Positions 18,453 to 26,768 of a stretch of 64,000 nt of DNA are shown here, one piece after another; the stretch's first letter is position 1, and each line of letters opens with the position of its first letter. Where the stretch lies: positions 124,001 through 188,000 of the forward strand of contig JAGHZQ010000065.1 of the NCBI GenBank assembly GCA_017746715.1. The letters are read 5' to 3'. This stretch comes from Cyanobacteria bacterium SBLK (GTDB lineage Bacteria; Cyanobacteriota; Cyanobacteriia; Cyanobacteriales; Spirulinaceae). The notes beneath the pieces are model-generated. The model was not told the DNA's origin, did no database searches, and worked only from the letters and a program-made list of their open reading frames with translations. A program made the position numbers and the translations under genes.

Positions 18453-19673
18453 ATGATTATTTCTCCTTCTCAAAAACCTTTAAAGTTTTCTATTCTTGCA
18501 AGCGATCTTTCCAAAAGTGGCGCAGGAAGATGGGGTGGTGCGGTACGAACTTTTCTCCTTGCCCGCGCTTTGGAAAAATTAGGTTATGATGTAGAAATTT
18601 TGGGTTTTGTGTTTGGGGATTCGCCTCCAGATCCCGACATCACTCACTTTCCGTTAAAAACAGTTTCTGGAAGTAATTATCCTCAGTTTTTTCGCTCGGC
18701 GGGTCAGTTAATGCGAGCCATTAGCGGCGATATTCTCTACCCTCTGCGACCGAAAGCAACAACATTGGGAATTGCCTTATTGAAACGATGGCAAAGTGGC
18801 AAACCTATTATTTTAGATATTGACGATTGGGAATTAGGTTGGCACGGTGGAGATGAGTTACGCTATCCAGAAAATTTAAAACAATTCGCTCGGGATATCA
18901 TCAAACCCGATGGCGCATTACGCTTTCCCGAACATCCCTTTTATCTCAAATGGATGGAAAAACTGGTTTCTCATGCCGATCTCGTCACGATTCATACTCA
19001 ATTTCTACAGAATCGCTTTGGTGGTACTTATATTCCTAACGGCAAAGATACCGTACTCTTCACCCCACAACATTACGATCCCGAAGCCAGCCGCAAGCGT
19101 TACGATTTACAAAATTATCGCGTTTTAATGTTTCCGGGAGCTCCTCGACCCTATAAGGGCGTCGAAGACGTTCTTATGGCTCTCGATCGCCTCAATTGGA
19201 AAGATTTGCGCTTAGTTATTGTTGGGGGAAGTCCTTACGACGATTACGATCGTCAACTCAAAGAAAAATGGGGGCGCTGGATTATTGCTTTGCCGCCTCA
19301 ACCCCCGCAAACCATGCCCGAGATTGTTGCTGCCGCTCATATTATCGTAGTTCCCCAACGAGATAATCCCGTCGCACTCGCACAATTTCCCCTCAAACTG
19401 ACGGATGGCATGGCCATGGCCAAACCCATTATTTCCACCCGTATCGGCGACATTCCCACAATATTAGGAGAAACAGGATATCTCGTCGAACCGAGTTCTC
19501 CTCAACAAATTGCCGCGCAAATCGAGACCGTATTCCAAAATTACGACGAGGCAATCGCCCGAGGGCGTGCGGCAAGAGAACGATGCGTGGAGTATTATAG
19601 TCTTGAAGCAATGGCTGCCGTTCTTAAAGAGGCGATCTCAAACAAGCTCGATCGACGATCTGCCAAACTTTAA
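18453..19673 (+). CDS. Glycosyltransferase, GT4-like
   Basis: About 406 residues from the ATG at 18453. A longer reading from 18360 would overlap the AsnB-like gene by 41 bases and adds an unconserved leader. The N-terminus has SGAGRWGGAVRTF, typical of the GT4 acceptor domain. The C-terminal donor domain shows MFPGAPRPYKGVED, AAHIIVVPQRDN and MAMAKPIISTRIGDIP. It is expected to transfer a hexose from a nucleotide sugar on the cytoplasmic face. It stands between the AsnB-like gene and the second ABC exporter on the same strand, with short gaps, so the three are probably co-transcribed. Confidence 0.8.
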   Translation: MIISPSQKPLKFSILASDLSKSGAGRWGGAVRTFLLARALEKLGYDVEILGFVFGDSPPDPDITHFPLKTVSGSNYPQFFRSAGQLMRAISGDILYPLRPKATTLGIALLKRWQSGKPIILDIDDWELGWHGGDELRYPENLKQFARDIIKPDGALRFPEHPFYLKWMEKLVSHADLVTIHTQFLQNRFGGTYIPNGKDTVLFTPQHYDPEASRKRYDLQNYRVLMFPGAPRPYKGVEDVLMALDRLNWKDLRLVIVGGSPYDDYDRQLKEKWGRWIIALPPQPPQTMPEIVAAAHIIVVPQRDNPVALAQFPLKLTDGMAMAKPIISTRIGDIPTILGETGYLVEPSSPQQIAAQIETVFQNYDEAIARGRAARERCVEYYSLEAMAAVLKEAISNKLDRRSAKL

Positions 19674-19744
19674 ATCGGACAATTTCAACCGAGAAAATCC
19701 ACTCTTGCTGAATTGGGTATTGTTTATCATTTATCTTCCTTGAA

Positions 19745-21805
19745 ATGACTCCTAGACAATTATTGTTTAAATTTGCCTTACGGCATCCATTTTTAGTAAT
19801 TTTAACGATTCTTTCAGGATTTTCAGGTGCAATTTTTAATGGAGTTAGTACGGCATTAATCGTTCCTCTTATTTTGGGTTTTCTGGGTCAGGACAATCAA
19901 CTTTTAAAAAAAGGACCGGCCGTTCTCCAAAAGTTTTTGTCTTTCTTCGATAGCTTTGCAGGAGATTGGAAATATCTCGCAATGTTAGGTTCGGTTTTAT
20001 TGGCAATTATTCTCAAAAATCTTACAGCTTACATCTCGGCAATTACGACCAGTTATTTTTCTCAGTATCTAACAAATGTAATGAGACTCGAAGGACTTAA
20101 GTTGTTGTTAGAAGTGGATCTTGACTATTACAGTAAAACAAAAGTAGGCGATATTGTTAACTTCTTAAATCGAGAAATCGGACGAACCGTAAATGCAATC
20201 AAACTTTCTCTACAAATCCTAACAAATAGCATTACTATTTTGGTTTTTCTCTGGATTTTATTGTCCTTGTCTTGGCAGCTTACTTTAATTTCTACATTGC
20301 TTTTAGGTTGTCTTTCTTTGAGCAATCAACATCTGATAAAAAAAGCAAAAACCTATGGTAGATTGGTCTCGCAAAAATCTAATGCTTATTCGGGAAAATT
20401 ACTGGAAATTCTGACCGGAATTCGCTTAATTAAAACATCAAGCACGGAGGAATTAGAATATCAACGAATTACTAAAATCATTCGCGAACGGGAACAAATA
20501 GAGTTGAAAGCTCAAGCAAATTATGCGATTCTTAACCCAATTAACGAAGTGGGTGGCATTGTGATTGTGATTGCCATTGTTGCCCTCGGTCGCTATTTTT
20601 TTCTCGATGGCCTGCAATCTCTGTCCACGATTCTTCTCATCTATTTAGTTACGCTGTTTCGCTTGTTGCCGATTATCGGCAAGTTAAATACCCATCGCAG
20701 TCGCTTTGCCAATGCGATACCCAGTGCGGCGATCGCTGCCAGTTTTCTGCAACGGGACGATAAACCGATCATGGAAAACGGGACGCGGCAATTCCAAAGT
20801 TTCACTCGCGGGCTTCGCTTTGAAAACGTGGCGTTTGCTTATCCCGGACACGACGAATCAGTTCTGCAAGATATCGATCTCTGGGTTCCCAAAGGCACGA
20901 CTGTCGCTTTAGTCGGGTCTTCTGGAGCGGGGAAATCGACCCTAGTCGATCTCGTCCCTCGCTATTACGACCCAGTTCGAGGACGCATTACGATTGACGA
21001 GATCGACCTCAAAGATTTTCAATTTCGCAGCCTGCGAAGGGCAATGGGAGTTGTCGCCCAAGATACTTTTTTATTTAATAATACCGTTGCTTATAACATT
21101 GCCTATGGTAAAGATGAAGCAACGGAAGTAGAGATTATTGAAGCTGCAAAACGAGCCTGCGCCTATGATTTTATTATGGATTTACCTCAAGGATTCCAGA
21201 CGGAAATCGGCGATCGCGGCACGTTGCTTTCGGGAGGACAGCGACAGCGCCTTGCCATTGCCCGCGCTCTCTTGAGAGACCCTCAGATTTTGATTCTCGA
21301 TGAAGCCACCAGCGCCTTAGATACCATTTCAGAGCGGTTGGTTCAAAAAGCGATCGACGAACTCTGTCGCGATCGCACCACTCTTGTCATCGCCCACCGC
21401 CTTTCCACGGTACGGCAAGCCGATAAAATCGCTGTAATGGATAAGGGACGTATTGTTGAATTTGGCAATCATGAAGAGTTATTAGCCCTTGACGGACAAT
21501 ATGCCAAACTCTATCGCATGCAATTCGGAAAGCAAGCCTCTAAAGTGGTTTTACCGACTAATGCCAGTCTGATTCGAGCATCTTTACGCGCTTCTCGAGA
21601 GTTGCGATATCGTTTATCTTATGAGGTCAGAACGCGATTGAATGCCATGTTAGGATTGCTGCAATTAGTAACAGAAGATTTAGTCGATACGCCAGAGGAG
21701 CGAGAAGAACTTATCGAAGAATCTTACGAGGCGGCATTACAATTGTTAAACACGCTTGCTTTTTATGAAGAACATGGCGCGCAATTATCCAATCGCGAGG
21801 TTTAA
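19745..21805 (+). CDS. ABC exporter (fused permease-ATPase) with HisKA-like tail, copy 2
   Basis: A 686-residue paralogue of the exporter at 7136-9187, alignable over its whole length. It has six membrane helices (about 1-310), then Walker A GSSGAGKST, signature LSGGQRQR, Walker B LILDEATSAL and H-loop IAHRLST. The C-terminal extension (about 615-686) contains RELRYRLSYEVRTRLNAMLG and a second helix DTPEEREELIEESYEAALQLL. That is close in layout to the histidine-kinase dimerisation hairpin, with Tyr at the phosphoacceptor place. It follows a glycosyltransferase gene by about 70 bases. A lipid-linked sugar or glycolipid is a reasonable but unproven cargo. Confidence 0.9.
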   Translation: MTPRQLLFKFALRHPFLVILTILSGFSGAIFNGVSTALIVPLILGFLGQDNQLLKKGPAVLQKFLSFFDSFAGDWKYLAMLGSVLLAIILKNLTAYISAITTSYFSQYLTNVMRLEGLKLLLEVDLDYYSKTKVGDIVNFLNREIGRTVNAIKLSLQILTNSITILVFLWILLSLSWQLTLISTLLLGCLSLSNQHLIKKAKTYGRLVSQKSNAYSGKLLEILTGIRLIKTSSTEELEYQRITKIIREREQIELKAQANYAILNPINEVGGIVIVIAIVALGRYFFLDGLQSLSTILLIYLVTLFRLLPIIGKLNTHRSRFANAIPSAAIAASFLQRDDKPIMENGTRQFQSFTRGLRFENVAFAYPGHDESVLQDIDLWVPKGTTVALVGSSGAGKSTLVDLVPRYYDPVRGRITIDEIDLKDFQFRSLRRAMGVVAQDTFLFNNTVAYNIAYGKDEATEVEIIEAAKRACAYDFIMDLPQGFQTEIGDRGTLLSGGQRQRLAIARALLRDPQILILDEATSALDTISERLVQKAIDELCRDRTTLVIAHRLSTVRQADKIAVMDKGRIVEFGNHEELLALDGQYAKLYRMQFGKQASKVVLPTNASLIRASLRASRELRYRLSYEVRTRLNAMLGLLQLVTEDLVDTPEEREELIEESYEAALQLLNTLAFYEEHGAQLSNREV

Positions 21806-22041
21806 ATTGATTATTTAAGTTCGAGAATATCGTGAATTTGAAAGTTACGATAAGACATTCTTTTTAACGCCTTCATTCAATTTTTGAAGTCCGGATTTTG
21901 GCACTCAATCTTAAGATATCCCGAATAATTTAGCGATCGCGACAAATTTGAGAAATTTTCAGATTCCCCCTCTTGACTCTCCCCTTGACTGGAGACTTTA
22001 TTCTGGAGAGAGTTATCGCGATCGCCCATCGGGAGGAAATC

Positions 22042-24285
22042 ATGCAAACCCATCTACAAGTTCAAGGAATGAGTTGTGCGGGATGTGCCAGTCGCATTGA
22101 AAAAGTTATTCAGAGGGTTTCCGGGGTCAATGAATGCAATGTCAATTTTGCTTTATCTCGTGCTACTGTCACCTATAATCCTCATGCAACTACTGTAGAT
22201 AATATTCAGCAGGCAGTAGCAAAAGCAGGTTATCAGGCTTCTCTTTTAGTCGAAGAAAATGTAGGAGATACCGAGCAAACTGTCCGAACAGCCCGACAAA
22301 AAGAGTTAAATCAAAAAGTTATTGTTGGCGCGATCGCGAGTTCTTTCCTCGTTTTTGGTTCGATGCCCATGATGACGGGATTGCACATTCCTTTTATTCC
22401 CATGTGGCTGCATAATCCTTGGTTGCAACTGATTATTAGTTTACCCGTTATGACCTGGTGCGGCAAGGACTTTTTTAACGGTGCTTGGAAATCGTTAAAA
22501 CATCGAACGGCAGATATGAATACGCTAGTTGCTTTGGGGACGGGCTCGGCTTATCTTTATTCTTTATGGGTTACCTTTTTTGTTGACTTTTTTCGCGATC
22601 GCGGTTTATCCTCCGATGTTTATTATGAGGCAGCAGTTGTTATTATTACGTTGATTCTTTTTGGTCGTTTGTTGGAAAATCGCGCTCGAGGAAAAACTTC
22701 GGAAGCGATTCGCAAACTGATTGGATTGCAAGCCAAAACAGCGCGAGTTATTCGTGGCGATCGCGAACTCGATCTTCCTATTCAAGACGTTACCGTCGGC
22801 GATATTATTCTCGTGCGTCCGGGGGAAAAAATTCCTGTAGATGGGACAATTATTTCAGGTAATTCTACGGTTGATGAAGCGGCGATCACCGGCGAATCCA
22901 TGCCCGTACAAAAGCAAGTCGGCGATGAAGCAATTGGGGCAACAATTAATAAAATGGGAAGTTTTAAATTTAAGGCTTCTCGTATTGGTAAGGATACGGT
23001 ATTGGCACAAATTGTTAAATTAGTCCAAGATGCTCAAGGGAGTAAAGCCCCCATTCAAAAACTTGCCGATCGCGTGACGGCTTGGTTTGTTCCCACTGTC
23101 ATGACAATTGCGCTGATAACATTTACGATTTGGTTTATTTCTACACAAAATATTACCTTTGCTTTGGTGGCTATGGTTAGCGTTTTAATTATTGCTTGTC
23201 CCTGTGCATTGGGTTTGGCGACCCCCACTTCAATTATGGTCGGGACGGGTAAAGGTGCAGAAAATGGCATTTTGATTAAGGGTGCGGAAAGTTTGGAAAC
23301 TGCTCATAAATTGCAAGCAATTGTTTTAGATAAAACAGGAACAATTACTAAAGGCAAGCCCAGCGTTACCGATTATATTACTGTAAATGGCATTGCAGAA
23401 GGAAACGAGATCGATTTATTAAGTTTAGCCGCAGCTGTTGAAAAAAGTTCCGAACATCCATTGGGACAAGCGATCGCAGAATACGCTCGAGAACAGGGAA
23501 TTAAAAGTTTTCCAGAGGTGACGAATTTTGAGGCGATCGCGGGAATGGGAGTGGAAGGAAAAGTGATGGAAAAATGGGTGAGAATCGGGACAAAACGCTG
23601 GTTTCAACAGTTGGGAATTGACACGGAAATATTCAGCGATCGTGCTCGAAAATGGGAATCGGAAGCTAAAACAACGGCATGGATCGCCGTTGATGGAAAA
23701 GTAGAAGGATTATTGGCGATCGCCGATGCGTTAAAACCTTCTTCCATTGAAGCGATCCATACTTTGAGAAAAATGGGTTTGGAAGTGGTGATGATGACGG
23801 GAGATAATTTGAAAACTGCCGAAGCGATCGCTAAAGAAACGGGAATTCGACGCATTTTTGCAGAAGTAAAACCCGACCAAAAAGCCGAGAAAGTCCGAGA
23901 ATTACAAGCAGAAGGAAAAACCGTGGCGATGGTAGGCGATGGAATTAATGATGCTCCCGCACTGGCACGTGCAGATGTGGGAATTGCGATCGGAACCGGG
24001 ACGGATGTGGCGATTTCTGCCAGCGATATCACCCTGATTTCGGGAGATTTACACGGTATTGTCACGGCAATTCAACTCAGTCGCGCTACCATGAAAAATA
24101 TCCGCCAAAATCTCTTTTTTGCCTACATTTATAATGTTGTTCTGATTCCTATTGCTGCCGGGATTTTGTATCCTGTATTTGGCTTGTTGCTCAATCCCGC
24201 GATCGCGGGTGCGGCGATGGCATTGAGTTCGGTTTCTGTTGTTACCAATGCCCTACGCTTGCGTAATTTTTCAGTAAAGTTGTAA
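22042..24285 (+). CDS. pacS: Copper-transporting P-type ATPase, PacS-like
   Basis: A 747-residue P1B-type ATPase, starting at the ATG behind a strong GGGAGGAAA ribosome site. One heavy-metal domain carries the copper ligands in GMSCAGCAS (about residues 9-17). The membrane CPC motif is IACPCALGLATPTS (near 386), the phosphorylation site DKTGT (near 430), and the hinge GDGINDAPALA. The C-terminus (ALSSVSVVTNALRLR) and overall length match PacS. PacS imports Cu(I) into the thylakoid lumen for plastocyanin, while its paralogue CtaA works at the plasma membrane. No copper chaperone or regulator gene is adjacent. Its last codons are copied at 24820-24903. Confidence 0.88.
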   Translation: MQTHLQVQGMSCAGCASRIEKVIQRVSGVNECNVNFALSRATVTYNPHATTVDNIQQAVAKAGYQASLLVEENVGDTEQTVRTARQKELNQKVIVGAIASSFLVFGSMPMMTGLHIPFIPMWLHNPWLQLIISLPVMTWCGKDFFNGAWKSLKHRTADMNTLVALGTGSAYLYSLWVTFFVDFFRDRGLSSDVYYEAAVVIITLILFGRLLENRARGKTSEAIRKLIGLQAKTARVIRGDRELDLPIQDVTVGDIILVRPGEKIPVDGTIISGNSTVDEAAITGESMPVQKQVGDEAIGATINKMGSFKFKASRIGKDTVLAQIVKLVQDAQGSKAPIQKLADRVTAWFVPTVMTIALITFTIWFISTQNITFALVAMVSVLIIACPCALGLATPTSIMVGTGKGAENGILIKGAESLETAHKLQAIVLDKTGTITKGKPSVTDYITVNGIAEGNEIDLLSLAAAVEKSSEHPLGQAIAEYAREQGIKSFPEVTNFEAIAGMGVEGKVMEKWVRIGTKRWFQQLGIDTEIFSDRARKWESEAKTTAWIAVDGKVEGLLAIADALKPSSIEAIHTLRKMGLEVVMMTGDNLKTAEAIAKETGIRRIFAEVKPDQKAEKVRELQAEGKTVAMVGDGINDAPALARADVGIAIGTGTDVAISASDITLISGDLHGIVTAIQLSRATMKNIRQNLFFAYIYNVVLIPIAAGILYPVFGLLLNPAIAGAAMALSSVSVVTNALRLRNFSVKL

Positions 24286-24351
24286 AATCTGACTCACAAG
24301 ACTTACAATGAACGAGTTGCTGCATTCTTTCTTTTTGTGGAGAATATTGAA

Positions 24352-24753
24352 ATGAAAAAATGGGTTTTGAGTTTTTGTTTGTCTTTAATAACCTTACCCA
24401 TATGTTCTGGAGATGTTTGGGCAAGTAGTAGCGATTTAGTCGTGCTTGAAGAAGAGCAAATTGATTGTGAAAAATTGGATCTCATTGAATTTTCTGAAGA
24501 AGAACAACGATACCTTAACGATGAATTGGATGATGATTGGATTAATAAGTGGATTCTTGAAACTATGGATGGAGAAAGATATATAGGAACGCTGTATGCT
24601 TACACATTTTATGATATAACGGATGAATCGAATATAATCCTATTTTCACCAGCAGGTATTCCACTGCAAGATTCTCGTCTACGATGTCCCGACGATATAA
24701 TATCCCAAGAAAATGCTTTATTGATTATCGGGCAATGTAGCGATCGCGAATAA
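24352..24753 (+). CDS. Small secreted acidic protein, copy 1
   Basis: A 133-residue protein of unknown function. It begins MKKWVLSFCLSLITLP and has a typical signal peptide ending near VWASSS, so it is exported. The mature part is strongly acidic (runs of E and D). It has three cysteines, in IDCEKLD, LRCPDD and GQCSD. The true start is the ATG at 24352, with GTGGAG just upstream as ribosome site, not the in-frame GTG at 24337. It follows pacS by 66 bases. The paralogue at 24971 keeps the cysteines of the mature part. A role in periplasmic metal handling is only a guess from position. Confidence 0.7.
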   Translation: MKKWVLSFCLSLITLPICSGDVWASSSDLVVLEEEQIDCEKLDLIEFSEEEQRYLNDELDDDWINKWILETMDGERYIGTLYAYTFYDITDESNIILFSPAGIPLQDSRLRCPDDIISQENALLIIGQCSDRE

Positions 24754-24819
24754 TATTGAAGTAGTTCGCTCGTTAGTTCATTATTAAAATATTTTGATTT
24801 CTTTCTACTTCCAAACTTG

Positions 24820-24903
24820 CGATCGCGGTTGCGAGATAGCATTGAGTTCGGTTTCTGTTGTTACTAATGCCCTCCAATTTCAGAATTTCTCGATTAAGTT
24901 TTA
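24820..24903 (+). pseudogene. Duplicated 3' end of pacS
   Basis: A fragment that reads ALSSVSVVTNALQFQNFSIKF and then stops. It is nearly the same as the end of the intact pacS at 24285 (ALSSVSVVTNALRLRNFSVKL). It has no upstream gene body. It marks the left edge of the second duplicated unit. Confidence 0.85.
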
Positions 24904-24970
24904 AAATTTGACTCACGAGACTTAAAATAAAAGAGTTCCTACATTCTTTCTTTGTCCGGAGAATATTGAG

Positions 24971-25369
24971 ATGAAAAAATGGGTTTTGAGTTTTGGCTTA
25001 TCTTTAATAACTATACCCATAATTTCTGGAAGTGTTTGGGCCAGTGGGAGTAGTCCGATCGTTGTCGAAGAAGAGGAAATTAATTGCGACCAATTATATC
25101 TGCTCGAGTTTTCAGCAGATGAACGAAGATATTCTAACGATCGCATCGGGCCTGATTGGTTAAGAAGCTTATTTTTGACCACTTCAGATAAAGAGAGATA
25201 CATGGGAGATGCGTATCTTTATGAAGCAGATGGAGGGGAGCAAGGTGCGGAAGAAGTCTACAATATCTATTTCACTCCACTGGGAATTTTTCTACGGAGC
25301 GGTAGTCGATGTCCGATAAGAATATCTCAAGAAAATGCTCTATTGATTTTACAAAAATGCGGATTCTGA
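24971..25369 (+). CDS. Small secreted acidic protein, copy 2
   Basis: A 132-residue paralogue of the protein at 24352. The signal peptide (MKKWVLSFGLSLITIP to VWASGS) is almost unchanged. The mature part agrees at only about half its positions, keeping INCDQL, the SRCP cysteine and ISQENALLIL. The ATG is preceded by GGAGAATATTGAG. It arose by the tandem duplication described at 24200-25369. Function unknown. Confidence 0.7.
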   Translation: MKKWVLSFGLSLITIPIISGSVWASGSSPIVVEEEEINCDQLYLLEFSADERRYSNDRIGPDWLRSLFLTTSDKERYMGDAYLYEADGGEQGAEEVYNIYFTPLGIFLRSGSRCPIRISQENALLILQKCGF

Positions 25370-25387
25370 GCAAAATAAAAATTAGGT

Positions 25388-25732
25388 TTAGAAATAATCG
25401 AATTCTAGTTTTCCCTGTATGAGGGGTTCATTTTGGAAATAAAAACAGTTATCTGGTTCTAAACCCGCTTGTTTGACTTGTTCGCGCCATGTTGTCGAAC
25501 CATAACTCTCATAATCCATATCTAGTTCATCGGCAATATCTTTAATAATATCCGCGATCGCCTCGCGATAATATTTATGTTCCGGTAAGGGAGTCATAAT
25601 TTCTAAAGTACCCGCATCATAGGCAATTTGACTGCCTCGACTTTCGCCCAAATCGAGTAATAAGTTTTCAAACTGCTGCCAGCTTATATTGTGGAGCAAA
25701 ACGCGGTTAGCTTTTTGTTGGGTTAAAGTCAT
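25388..25732 (-). CDS. Truncated Uma2-family (DUF820) protein
   Basis: A 114-residue protein matching the N-terminal part of the Uma2 family, a PD-(D/E)XK-like nuclease fold greatly expanded in cyanobacteria. Recognisable are YDAGTLEIMTPLPEHKYY and GLEPDNCFYFQN. It stops after GKLEFDYF, just where full-length members continue into the conserved DPPPDL segment and the rest of the active site. It is therefore probably inactive or a remnant. Its ATG overlaps the stop of the preceding gene (ATGA), so it is the last gene of a coupled three-gene unit. The truncation point lies close to the duplicated pacS region. Confidence 0.75.
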   Translation of the reverse strand: MTLTQQKANRVLLHNISWQQFENLLLDLGESRGSQIAYDAGTLEIMTPLPEHKYYREAIADIIKDIADELDMDYESYGSTTWREQVKQAGLEPDNCFYFQNEPLIQGKLEFDYF

Positions 25733-26190
25733 TTTCTTGTTTTATTTTCTGGACGAGCGGAATGGCCGCGATCGAACCAGATAATGTAATAAATTTCTGC
25801 ATCTCGAAATCCGAAAATCCGTTTCTTTTCGTCAATTCTCATTTCTGACAATTTGATATCTTCAGGGCAATCGTCTGGTAAATTTGGGTGATTAGTAATT
25901 AATTTATAGCCCGTTCCCACCGATTGCCCTCGTGTTTTTGAGCCGTGATTTCTAATTTGTCCCCACGTATACCGTTCGATTTTCTTGAGTCCTTTTATCA
26001 GATCGTCAATTTCTGAAGCCGTCCAACTCGATAATTGCCAGCGATTTTTATCCGCATAAGTAAAACGGAAACAAGGGTGTTTATCGTCATTCCTGCTAAG
26101 CGATCGCAGTTGCAGTGCTGCTTCGGAAATCTTGCCTGTTTTCTTATTTTGGGAAGGTTTGGGAATTTTCTTTTTCTTGTTTCTACTCAA
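25729..26190 (-). CDS. Candidate toxin partner of a Panacea antitoxin
   Basis: A basic protein of 153 residues that I cannot assign to a named family. The N-terminal 25 residues are lysine rich. A central part has SWTASEIDDLIKGLKKIERYTW. The C-terminal part reads IFGFRDAEIYYIIWFDRGHSARP, a beta-strand, Trp, Phe, Asp, Arg, His pattern similar to the ends of several small toxins. It begins with TTG placed directly after the stop codon of the Panacea-domain gene (TAATTG), with no ATG available for over 100 codons, so its translation should depend on that gene. Its stop overlaps the Uma2 start. The toxin role is inferred from context. Confidence 0.6.
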   Translation of the reverse strand: MSRNKKKKIPKPSQNKKTGKISEAALQLRSLSRNDDKHPCFRFTYADKNRWQLSSWTASEIDDLIKGLKKIERYTWGQIRNHGSKTRGQSVGTGYKLITNHPNLPDDCPEDIKLSEMRIDEKKRIFGFRDAEIYYIIWFDRGHSARPENKTRK

Positions 26191-26646
26191 TTAGACCTCC
26201 ACAAATTGAGAATAATAGGCTTTCATCTCTTCGTGGGAAATTGAATTCGTCGAACGTTCGGCAGGCTCTAAACCATTACGAGCATTTAACCAAGGAGACT
26301 CTGAGTGAGTTAAGTCGCGTAATTTTCTGGCACTTAATTCTCCATAAGACTCCCAAACCTCTTCGAGAACCTCGATCTCATCCTCTGAAAACTCAATATT
26401 CTCCGTGTCGGGTTGAGGAATATCGTAATATTTATAAGTTTTGTATTCATCCCAGACCTCTCGGACGACCGGACCCGAAACCCAAGCCTCGATCGCCTCG
26501 GAAAACAAGGGCTTCTCTCTTAAGACCAAACTCCAAGCCTGTGCATAATAGAGCAGTTTTTGTAACTTTAAAGGAGAAATCGTATCGCCAGCCTCGCGAT
26601 CGAGACGGCGAAGAAAATAGCGAGCCACATCCAGTGCCTTTTTCAT
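26191..26646 (-). CDS. Panacea-domain (DUF4065) antitoxin-like protein
   Basis: About 151 residues from the ATG at 26646; an ATG seven codons upstream is possible but less like the family. The pattern is that of DUF4065/Panacea (GepA, SocA): DVARYFLRR, then SPLKLQKLLYYAQAW, then FSEAIEAWVSGPVVREVW. Panacea proteins neutralise many unrelated toxins encoded next to them. Here the following gene starts at the very next base, on a TTG, and encodes an unassigned basic protein. Related Panacea proteins often lie beside their toxin in this manner. The family call is firm; the antitoxin role is inferred. Confidence 0.85.
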   Translation of the reverse strand: MKKALDVARYFLRRLDREAGDTISPLKLQKLLYYAQAWSLVLREKPLFSEAIEAWVSGPVVREVWDEYKTYKYYDIPQPDTENIEFSEDEIEVLEEVWESYGELSARKLRDLTHSESPWLNARNGLEPAERSTNSISHEEMKAYYSQFVEV

Positions 26647-26768
26647 CTTTACCTTGCAAACCTCCATATCTATCCCTATTTTAACTTTCCGAGTATCTTC
26701 ATCATTCCCAGAGCCACAGTAATATTAATATAGATAAGTCTAAGTCGCTTTGTTCTGGGGAGCCAACC

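Larger units (their letters stand above)
24200..25369 (+). repeat. Tandem duplication of pacS tail plus secreted-protein gene
   Basis: Two direct copies are offset by about 620 bases: 24200-24753 and 24820-25369. Each consists of the last 28 or so codons of pacS, a short spacer, and a small secreted-protein gene with the identical start MKKWVLSF. Across the pacS tail and spacer the copies match at most positions. The secreted-protein genes have diverged much more after the signal peptide. Confidence 0.85.

Noticed and set aside
7136..21805. A secondary-metabolite (peptide or lantibiotic) cluster around the ABC exporters and AsnB-like gene
   Set aside because: No precursor peptide, NRPS/PKS, lanthionine or lasso maturation gene is seen; glycosyltransferases dominate.
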